Below, piece after piece: positions 40,354-47,322 of a stretch of DNA of 64,000 nt. The DNA lies in contig NZ_JAJITD010000006.1 in the NCBI RefSeq assembly GCF_020880815.1, forward strand, positions 310,001 through 374,000, read 5' to 3'. The stretch's first letter is position 1. Each line of letters opens with the position of its first letter. The notes beneath the pieces are model-generated. The model was not told where the DNA came from. It was given only the letters and a program-made list of their open reading frames with translations, and made no database searches. Source of the DNA: Paraburkholderia sejongensis. Lineage in GTDB: Bacteria > Pseudomonadota > Gammaproteobacteria > Burkholderiales > Burkholderiaceae. The position numbers and the translations under genes are program-made.

Positions 40354-41685
40354 ATGAGTGACCTGGGCGTAATGGCGGGCGACCGCCGCGAACTCGGCGC
40401 GGACGATGCGATCGCCGTGATCCGCAAAGTCGCGTGGCGACTCATGCCGCTGATCATGATCTGCTATCTGTTTGCGTTCTTCGACCGCATCAACATCAGC
40501 TTCGCGAAGTTCCAGCTGCAAAGCGATCTGGGCCTGTCCGACACCGCGTATGGCCTCGGCGCGAGTCTGTTCGTGATCGGCTACGTGTTGTTCGAAGTCC
40601 CAAGCAATCTGTTCCTCTACAAGGTCGGCGCGCGGCGCTGGATCGCGCGGATCATGATTTCGTGGGGCCTCGCGACCGCGGCGATGGTGTTCGTCAGCAA
40701 CGAATGGCAGTTCTACGGACTGCGCTTCGTGATCGGCGCGATGGAAGCGGGCTTCGCGCCCGGCGTGCTGTACTACCTGACGCTGTGGTTTCCGAACGCG
40801 TATCGCGGACGCATCACGTCGATGCTGTTTCTTGCGTCGGCGTTTTCGGGGCTGGTCGGCGCGCCGCTGGCGGGACTCGTGATCGGCCATATGGACGGCG
40901 TGCTCGGCATGCCCGGCTGGCACTGGTTGTTCCTGCTCGGCGGCCTGCCGTGCGTCGTGCTCGGCCTGCTGGTGCTGAAGCTGTTGAAGGACCGCATCGA
41001 GGATGCGGGCTGGCTGTCGCCGGCCGAGAAAACCTTGCTGTCCCAGCAGATCGCGCAGCAGAGCCGGCCGCCGCAGACCGGGCACTCGCTGGCGGGCGCG
41101 TTGCGCACGCCGGGCTTTCTGGTGCTGTGTCTCGTGTACTTCCTGATCCAGGTCGCGTCGTATGGACTGAACTTCTGGGCGCCGCATCTGATTCACGTGG
41201 CCGGCACCAGGAATCCGACCGTGGTCGGTCTGCTGACCGCTGTGCCGTACGTATGCGGCGCGATTGCGATGGTGGTGGTCGGGCGGCTGTCGGACGCGAG
41301 CGGCGAGCGGCGCAAGTTCGTGTTCGGGTTGCTGTTGATGTCGGCGCTCGGCTTCTTCGCGGCCGGCTACTTCGACAAGCAGACCACGCTGCTGGTGGTC
41401 GCGCTCGCGGTGATGGGCGCCGGCGTGGTCGCATCGATTCCGGCGTTCTGGGCGCTGCCGCCGAAGCTGCTGAGCGGCGCGGGCGCGGCCGGCGGGATCG
41501 CGCTGATCAATACGCTCGGGCAACTGGGCGGGATCGTCAGCCCGGTGATGGTGGGCCGCGTGAAGGATCTGACCGGCAGCACGACGCCGGCGCTGTATGT
41601 GATCGGCGCGATGAGTCTGCTGTGTGCGCTGATCGTGTTGTACGGGTTGCCGGAGTCGCTGCGCCGCCGCGAGACCGCGCGTTGA
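40354..41685 (+). CDS. MFS anion:cation symporter (ACS) family transporter
   Basis: A 443-residue 12-helix carrier. It has Phe-Phe-Asp-Arg-Ile-Asn-Ile-Ser-Phe-Ala-Lys in helix 1, Tyr-Val-Leu-Phe-Glu-Val-Pro-Ser-Asn in helix 2, and Gly-Ala-Met-Glu-Ala-Gly-Phe-Ala-Pro-Gly in helix 4, typical of phthalate, tartrate and hexuronate carriers. ATG 40354 has GGAGA 5 bp upstream; TTG 40342 is not needed. It is the last gene of the module and is the likely importer of the acid that the CoA-transferase activates. It ends 83 bp before the first 94-bp repeat. Confidence 0.9.
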   Translation: MSDLGVMAGDRRELGADDAIAVIRKVAWRLMPLIMICYLFAFFDRINISFAKFQLQSDLGLSDTAYGLGASLFVIGYVLFEVPSNLFLYKVGARRWIARIMISWGLATAAMVFVSNEWQFYGLRFVIGAMEAGFAPGVLYYLTLWFPNAYRGRITSMLFLASAFSGLVGAPLAGLVIGHMDGVLGMPGWHWLFLLGGLPCVVLGLLVLKLLKDRIEDAGWLSPAEKTLLSQQIAQQSRPPQTGHSLAGALRTPGFLVLCLVYFLIQVASYGLNFWAPHLIHVAGTRNPTVVGLLTAVPYVCGAIAMVVVGRLSDASGERRKFVFGLLLMSALGFFAAGYFDKQTTLLVVALAVMGAGVVASIPAFWALPPKLLSGAGAAGGIALINTLGQLGGIVSPVMVGRVKDLTGSTTPALYVIGAMSLLCALIVLYGLPESLRRRETAR

Positions 41686-41767
41686 TGTTGCGGCGGGCGG
41701 CGCGGGGGGTGGTCTGTCCCCTACGCCATGCCGCGCGATGCCATTCCTCGCCGTGCCGCTGCCCGCT

Positions 41768-42245
41768 GCTGCACCCGCGCACGATAGGCCTGTCGCATCA
41801 AGCACTTGGCGGGCCTATGAGCAGGTTGTCCACAAGCTTGTGCCCAAATTTTGTGGACAACTGGACGCGTGGACGTGGCGAGTAGTACGGCGTCCTTGCG
41901 AATTGCCGGTCGCGGCTATCACGGACTCCGTAGCGACCGGCGCTGCCTACGCCTGCGCCGCGAGTCGATAAATCTCTCGCATCAAGCACTTAGGGTCGCT
42001 GTGAGAAAGTTGTCCACAGGCTTGCCAACATTTTAGGTGGACAAGTTTCGCGGTCGGTTCGCAACTCAGCGGTCCTGAGCATCGCACTTCGACGTCACGC
42101 TCGCGTGCGTTTTTTCCACCCGCATCCGCGCGCGGCGCAATGCTGCCCAAGTCTGCGCCGGCGACAATAAATGCCGGTGCATCAAGCACTTAAGTGGGCT
42201 GTGCGAAGGTTGTCCACAGGCTTGCGAACATTTTGCGTGGACAAC
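41768..42245. repeat. Three-copy ~94-bp direct repeat with a GTTGTCCAC dyad
   Basis: Units at about 41768-41861, 41952-42045 and 42152-42245. Each has a conserved GCATCAAGCACTT block followed by GTTGTCCACA and, exactly 28 bases after the start of that word, GTGGACAA(C/G), making a 9-bp dyad with a fixed 19-bp spacer. The left part (CTGCGCC...ATAAAT) is weaker. The word TTGTCCACA differs by one base from the DnaA box TTATCCACA. No gene lies in the region. Confidence 0.8.
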
Positions 42246-42272
42246 TCTCCCGACCTTCGGCGTACCTAATGA

Positions 42273-43112
42273 TCAGGACGTCGAACTCGAAGTCTTCCTG
42301 ACTACGAACATGATGCCGGCGGTCTTGTCGGTCTTCGAGGTCGCGCCGTAGAACGTCGACGCGGTTGAATCGTAGAGTCCATGCCGGTCATCGCGATGCC
42401 GTTGTACGCGCAGGTGGTCGCCGCGAACGTGATGCTCAGATCGTACGCGTTGTTGGTCGCATGCGTGGCGACCGTGCCCGAGAAGAAGCAGCCGCTCGCG
42501 CTTTCGCCGGTCACGGTGCCGGCCGGCAGGATGATCAGCGAGAGGTCTTCGGTGCCGCCGGCGGTGGTGCCCACGGTGCCGGAATATATGCCGGCGACGG
42601 TGGTCAGCGATGGCGCGGCGGCCGACAGCGTGCTGTCGTAAGTCGATGCAAACGTAGTCGATGCGCTGCCGCTGTTGTGCGTGATGGTCCCCGACATCGA
42701 CGCATACGTCGAATAACTGGCCGACAGCGTGCTGGCCGCAACTCAGGTGCTCAGGCCGGTCGTCGTGACCTGGTAGTCGTAGGCACTTGCCGTCGCAAAG
42801 CTGCCGCCCGAACCGCTGCCCTTACCGGTCACTACGCCGCCGACGGCGTTCGTGGTCGTCGTTGTCGTCGCAGCAGTGCTCGACGCAGCGGTCGACGAAA
42901 CGGTGCTCGTGCTCGGCACGCCGCTAGAAGTCGTAGAACGTGCCGTCGTTGAGCACCATCGAGACGAAGGTCCGGGAATCGCCGGTCGTCCCTTTGAAGA
43001 TGCCGACGAAACTATCGGGCGCGGCCGCCGCAGCGTTATCGCCGCTGCCGCCGCGACCGCAGCGCGCCAGGATTGATGTCAATGCGAAGCAGAGGACGAC
43101 TCGTTTGTTCAT
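42273..43112 (-). pseudogene. Decayed lipoprotein-like gene with two frameshifts and a stop
   Basis: From ATG 43112 the minus strand reads a signal-like start (Met-Asn-Lys-Arg-Val-Val-Leu, then Ser-Ile-Leu-Ala-Arg-Cys as a poor lipobox) and Gly-Ile-Phe-Lys-Gly-Thr-Thr. That frame ends in TAG at 42924. A second frame carries a Ser/Thr-rich repeat and is cut by TGA near 42748, and the same frame resumes with a Gly-Ile-Tyr-Ser-Gly-Thr domain like the first. A third frame after about 42370 gives a short tail ending in TGA at 42275. All pieces share composition, so the original was one exported protein. The identity is unknown. Confidence 0.7.
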
Positions 43113-43359
43113 GTGCTCAGCTGATAGGTCCGGGAAAATTTCGGCAAATCGTAGCTTGGTGTTGCCGAAGACCATCCTCTAATAAAAAACGAGTCTTGCT
43201 TTGTGCTTCTGCGATTGAACCGGCGCGTTCTACGCATCGGCGTCATTTCGCTATCCGTATGATTTCGGTTCTTTACGCGCCACACTGGAAGCGGCCGTAA
43301 TGATGTATATGCGATGCCCGTACCGGTTGTCGCCGTTCGTCAACATCGCGCGTGTCGAA
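43113..43359. other. Intergenic region between the pseudogene and the binding-protein terminator
   Basis: About 250 bp upstream of the decayed gene. It would have held its promoter; an AT-rich stretch (CTAATAAAAAACGAG near 43180) is visible. No gene is supported. Confidence 0.5.
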
Positions 43360-43393
43360 TAAAGAACGAGCCTCATGCTCTCGCATGAGGCTC
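43360..43393 (-). terminator. Rho-independent terminator of the binding-protein gene
   Basis: GAGCCTCATG (43368-43377) and CATGAGGCTC (43384-43393) form a perfect 10-bp stem with a 6-nt loop. On the minus strand it is followed by a T-rich TTCTTTATTC. It lies about 97 bp after the binding-protein stop. Confidence 0.8.
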
Positions 43394-43490
43394 GCCAAAT
43401 CGGCGCGCGACGATCGAAAGAGGAGTCGCAATCTCTCGCCCGCGCCGTGGCCTGGCAACTAGGCCCACCTGGACTGGATCGTAGCCGGAG

Positions 43491-44642
43491 TTACTTCGTG
43501 CCGACGGTTTGCAGCGCCGCCCACTTGCCATTCGTGACCTTGTACACCGTCACGCCACCGTATTTCAGATCGCCGCGATCGTCGTACGCGAGCTCATTGG
43601 TCGTCACGCCTTTCATCTGCGTCGCCTTCAGCACCGGCAAATACTTGTGCGGATCCACCGAGTCGGCTTTTTTCATCGCGTTGAGCACGGCCATTGTGCC
43701 GTCATACGCGTACGGCGAATACAGCTCGACTTCGTTGCCAAAGCGCTTTTTGTAGCGCTCCACATAGGACTTGCCGCCCGGCATCTTGTCGAGCGGACTG
43801 CCGCCCGAAGAGGCGAGCGCGCCTTCGGCCGCCGGGCCGGCGATCTTCAACAGCTCCTCCGAGTGGATCATGTCCGGTCCGATCAGCGTGCCCTTGACCG
43901 CCAGCGTGCGCATCTGTTTGAGAAACGGCGCCGCCTGCGTATCGGCGCCGCCGTAGAAGATCGCATCCGCGTCCGACTGCTTGATATGCGTGAGGATCGC
44001 GCGGAAGTCGACGGCTTTGTCGTTCGTGAACTCCTGCGCGACGATCGTGCCGCCGGCTGCCTTGACGGCCTTCGCGAATTCTTCCGCAACCCCCTGGCCA
44101 TATGCGGTACGGTCGTCGACGATCGCGAAACGCTTGAACTTCAGGTCCTTGACCGCGTACTCGCCGAGCACGCCGCCTTGTTGCGAATCGGACGTGACCA
44201 GACGGAAGGTGGTCGGAAGCCCTTGTGCGGTGTAGGCCGGCGCGGTGGCAGTCGCGAGTTCGGGAATGCCGGCCTTCGCGTAGATCGGCGCCGCCGGAAT
44301 GCTGGTGCCCGAGTTGAAATGGCCGATCACCGCGGCGACGCCGTCGTCGACGAGCTTCTGCGCCACAGTCGTGCCGGTGCGCGGATCGGCCTGGTCGTCG
44401 GCCGCGTCGAGCACGAAGTGCACCGGCTTGCCGCCGATCACCGGTTTGGTCGCGTTGAAATCCTCGATCGCCAGCGTCACGCCGCTCTTGAAGTCCGCTC
44501 CGTAGTGAGCCTGACCGCCGGTCAGCGGTGCGGCGAAGCCGATCTTAACGTCCTGAGCCTGCTGCGCGGACGCATTCGCGCCGGTCAATCCAATCACCGC
44601 TGCACTCGTGGCCAACGCGATCTCTTTGATGCCCATGTTCAT
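43491..44642 (-). CDS. Branched-chain amino-acid-type (LivJ-like) periplasmic binding protein
   Basis: A 383-residue ABC binding protein of the LivJ family with a signal peptide (about 1-27; Ala-Thr-Ser-Ala-Ala-Val-Ile-Gly-Leu... Ala-Asn-Ala-Ser-Ala) and the family start Val-Lys-Ile-Gly-Phe-Ala-Ala-Pro-Leu-Thr-Gly. Gly-His-Phe-Asn-Ser-Gly-Thr-Ser and Asp-Arg-Thr-Ala-Tyr-Gly-Gln-Gly are typical ligand and hinge regions. ATG 44642 has GAGGAG upstream. No permease or ATPase gene is near, so it uses a transporter encoded elsewhere. It is downstream of the P5C-type dehydrogenase gene and may be coregulated. Confidence 0.9.
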   Translation of the reverse strand: MNMGIKEIALATSAAVIGLTGANASAQQAQDVKIGFAAPLTGGQAHYGADFKSGVTLAIEDFNATKPVIGGKPVHFVLDAADDQADPRTGTTVAQKLVDDGVAAVIGHFNSGTSIPAAPIYAKAGIPELATATAPAYTAQGLPTTFRLVTSDSQQGGVLGEYAVKDLKFKRFAIVDDRTAYGQGVAEEFAKAVKAAGGTIVAQEFTNDKAVDFRAILTHIKQSDADAIFYGGADTQAAPFLKQMRTLAVKGTLIGPDMIHSEELLKIAGPAAEGALASSGGSPLDKMPGGKSYVERYKKRFGNEVELYSPYAYDGTMAVLNAMKKADSVDPHKYLPVLKATQMKGVTTNELAYDDRGDLKYGGVTVYKVTNGKWAALQTVGTK

Positions 44643-44815
44643 TTTTCGATGCTCCTCTTCTTGTGAAATGGCGCGAGACGTCCCGCGCCGCGTGGTTCTC
44701 ACGCGGCGTTCGTCTCGCCGTTGCAGATACTTCTGATTGCTCTTCGAGCTGCGATGGACCCGTGCGCTCCGCAACACGGTTCGCGGCAGCCGTGCGCGTG
44801 TCGCGCTATAGACGT

Positions 44816-46423
44816 TCAGTCCATATGCGGATACGCGTAGTGATGGGCCGGCACATAGGTCTCCTTGATCGTGCGCGGCGACACCCAGCGCAGCAGATTC
44901 AGCGCCGAGCCGGCTTTGTCGTTGGTGCCGCTGCGGCGTGCGCCGCCGAACGGCTGCTGACCGACCACCGCGCCGGTCGGCTTGTCGTTGAGATAGAAGT
45001 TGCCGGCTGCGAAGCGCAGGGCAGCGCTCGCTTCGACGAGCGCGCCGCGCTCCTGCGCGAACACGGCGCCCGTCAGTGCATACGGCGAAGTGGAGTCGAC
45101 CAGCTTCAGAACCTCGGCCCACTGCGCATCGGGATAGACGTAAACCGACAGCACTGGCCCGAAGATCTCTTCGCGCATCGTGACGAAGTTCGGATCGTCG
45201 ACTTCGATCACGGTTGGCTCGATGAAGTAGCCGGTGCGGTCGTTCGCGCCGCCGCCGGCGACGATCGACGCTTCGCTCGCGTGCCGCGCCTGGGTGAGAT
45301 AGCCGCCGATCCGGTCGTACGCCTTGCGGTCGATCACCGCGCCGACGAAATTGCCGAAGTCCTGCACATCGCCCATCCGCACGGTGGCGAGTTCGTCGAC
45401 GAGGCGGGCCTTGAGCGCCGGCCAGAGCGACGCCGGCACGTAGGCGCGCGATGCGGCGCTGCACTTCTGCCCTTGGTATTCGAACGCGCCTCGCAGCAGC
45501 GCGGTGCTCAACGCGGCAACGTCCGCCGACGGATGCGCGAGCACGAAATCCTTGCCGCCGGTCTCGCCGACGAGGCGCGGATAGCTGCGATAAGCCGGCA
45601 GACGCTCGGCCGTCTGACGCCACAGCGCATCGAACACGGCCGTCGAGCCGGTGAAATGCAGTCCGGCGAACGCCTCCGAACCAAGTGCGACGGACGACAC
45701 CGTGTGCGAGTCGCCCGGCACGAAATTGATCACGCCGGGCGGCAGGCCCGCCGCTTCCAGCAGTTCGAACACGAAGTAGTTGCTCAGCGCCGCGCTTGCT
45801 GCGGGTTTCCACAACACCGTGTTGCCCATCAGCGCCGGCGCGCAAGCCAGGTTGCCGCCGATCGCCGTGAAGTTGAACGGTGTGACTGCATAGACGAAGC
45901 CTTCCAGCGGGCGGTACTCGAGCGTGTTGCGCATGCCGGGCGCCGAGACCGGCTGGCTGCGCTGCAAATCCCGCGCGAACGCGACATTCCAGCGCAGAAA
46001 ATCGATCAGTTCGCATGCCGAATCGATTTCCGCCTGATACGCGGTCTTGCTCTGGCCGAGCATGGTCGCGGCGTTCAATTTCTGACGCCACGGCCCGGCC
46101 AGCAGATCGGCGGCTTTGAGAAACACCGCAGCGCGGTCCTCGAACGACCACTGCGACCATTCGCGTTGCGCCGCGACGGCGGCCTGGATCCCGGCGCTCA
46201 CGTCAGCGCTGCTCGCCTGGTGCACATGGGCAAGCACGTGAGCGTGGTCGTGAGGGCAGATCACCGGCGCGGTGGCGTCGCCGCTCAGTCGCCTGCCGCC
46301 GGCCACGACAGGGATTTGCACCACCTGTGCGCGTTGTCCGGCGAGCGCACTGGCGAGCTCGGCGTGTTCTGGCGAGCCGGGTCGATACGCTAAGATTGGT
46401 TCGTTTTTGGGTGCTTCGAGCAT
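44816..46423 (-). CDS. L-glutamate gamma-semialdehyde (P5C) dehydrogenase-type enzyme
   Basis: A 535-residue aldehyde dehydrogenase of the P5CDH group. Catalytic Cys321 lies in Tyr-Gln-Gly-Gln-Lys-Cys-Ser-Ala, the general base is Glu287 in Gly-Glu-Thr-Gly-Gly-Lys-Asp, and NAD-binding residues Pro-Phe-Asn-Phe-Thr-Ala and Phe-Thr-Gly-Ser-Thr are present. It oxidises glutamate-5-semialdehyde, made from proline or hydroxyproline, to glutamate. The stand-alone form differs from bifunctional PutA. It is divergent from a GntR gene with a shared operator. With the binding protein, this suggests proline or related amino-acid use. Confidence 0.88.
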   Translation of the reverse strand: MLEAPKNEPILAYRPGSPEHAELASALAGQRAQVVQIPVVAGGRRLSGDATAPVICPHDHAHVLAHVHQASSADVSAGIQAAVAAQREWSQWSFEDRAAVFLKAADLLAGPWRQKLNAATMLGQSKTAYQAEIDSACELIDFLRWNVAFARDLQRSQPVSAPGMRNTLEYRPLEGFVYAVTPFNFTAIGGNLACAPALMGNTVLWKPAASAALSNYFVFELLEAAGLPPGVINFVPGDSHTVSSVALGSEAFAGLHFTGSTAVFDALWRQTAERLPAYRSYPRLVGETGGKDFVLAHPSADVAALSTALLRGAFEYQGQKCSAASRAYVPASLWPALKARLVDELATVRMGDVQDFGNFVGAVIDRKAYDRIGGYLTQARHASEASIVAGGGANDRTGYFIEPTVIEVDDPNFVTMREEIFGPVLSVYVYPDAQWAEVLKLVDSTSPYALTGAVFAQERGALVEASAALRFAAGNFYLNDKPTGAVVGQQPFGGARRSGTNDKAGSALNLLRWVSPRTIKETYVPAHHYAYPHMD

Positions 46424-46493
46424 GGCTATGCAAACCTTTCGGTGATGGGCTATCGGATACTAAGACGGCTATGGTTTATCCATATGTGATGTC

Positions 46494-46505
46494 ATTGGAT
46501 CCAAT
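46494..46505. promoter_or_regulatory. GntR-type operator between P5CDH and gntR
   Basis: The 12-bp perfect palindrome ATTGGATCCAAT is placed 70 bp from the P5CDH start and 65 bp from the GntR start. A weaker dyad ATGG-N5-CCAT (46471-46483) is nearby. FadR-subfamily GntR proteins bind short palindromes such as this, so coordinate control of the divergent genes is likely. Confidence 0.55.
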
Positions 46506-46570
46506 CCTAGCAGCCCACAATTTTGACGACAACCTTTTTTCGTCGGTCGACGCACGACCGGCTCATCCTC

Positions 46571-47230
46571 ATGACGACAGTGCAGGCCAAGGCAGATCAG
46601 CGTTCGCTGCCGCAATCCATCCGCGATCAGCTACGCGATGAAATCCTCAGGGGCACGCTCCCGCCGGGCACGCAACTGCGTCAGGAAAACCTGGCAGAGC
46701 GTTTCGGCGCGAGCCGGATCCCCGTGCGCGAAGCGCTTCGGCAGCTGGAGGCCGAAGGATTGGTGAGCTATCAGCTCAATCGAGGAGCGGTCGTGATCGC
46801 GATGTCGACGACCGAGATTTGCGAGTTGCTCGACATTCGCGCCGCGCTGGAAAGCTACGCCGCGAAACTCGCGGTGCCGAACATGGTGACGGCCGACTTC
46901 GAGTTGATGAAGCGCATTCTGGCTTCCTACGACGTCGCCACTTCGCCGGCGGAGTGGGCCGAATGCAACCGGCAGTTCCATCTTGCGCTGTGCGCGCCGT
47001 CAAATAACGAGCGCTTGAAGAAAATGATCGAGGAATACTGCCTGAGCACGACCAATCGCTATCCGCACCTGCGCATGTCGTTGGATACGCAAAAAGAGGA
47101 CGTGCAGCGCGACCACTACCAGATCGTCGACGCGTGCAAGCGGCGCGCGATCGACGAAGTCGCGACGCTGCTCGAACAGCATATTCTGCAAACCAAACGG
47201 GAAGTGCTGGCTGCCGCGCGCCTCGGCTAG
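46571..47230 (+). CDS. GntR-family (FCD) regulator
   Basis: A 219-residue regulator with a winged helix-turn-helix (about 10-70; Ile-Arg-Asp-Gln-Leu-Arg-Asp-Glu-Ile-Leu and Arg-Ile-Pro-Val-Arg-Glu-Ala-Leu-Arg-Gln-Leu-Glu) and an FCD helical domain (Leu-Asp-Ile-Arg-Ala-Ala-Leu-Glu, His-Tyr-Gln-Ile-Val-Asp-Ala). ATG 46571 is preferred over TTG 46523. It is divergent from the P5CDH gene and is its likely repressor, acting at the ATTGGATCCAAT site. Confidence 0.88.
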   Translation: MTTVQAKADQRSLPQSIRDQLRDEILRGTLPPGTQLRQENLAERFGASRIPVREALRQLEAEGLVSYQLNRGAVVIAMSTTEICELLDIRAALESYAAKLAVPNMVTADFELMKRILASYDVATSPAEWAECNRQFHLALCAPSNNERLKKMIEEYCLSTTNRYPHLRMSLDTQKEDVQRDHYQIVDACKRRAIDEVATLLEQHILQTKREVLAAARLG

Positions 47231-47322
47231 CGGCGCGGCACGCGAGGAAGGCCGGTGTTGAGCCGGCTAGCGATCGCGCGTCGGATGCCGGATATGCCGG
47301 CTGGCACTCGCGGCGCCCCGCA

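Noticed and set aside
41768..42245. Chromosomal replication origin
   Set aside because: Only one DnaA-like word per unit, with no dnaA, rep or par genes nearby and no AT-rich unwinding zone; kept only as an open idea.
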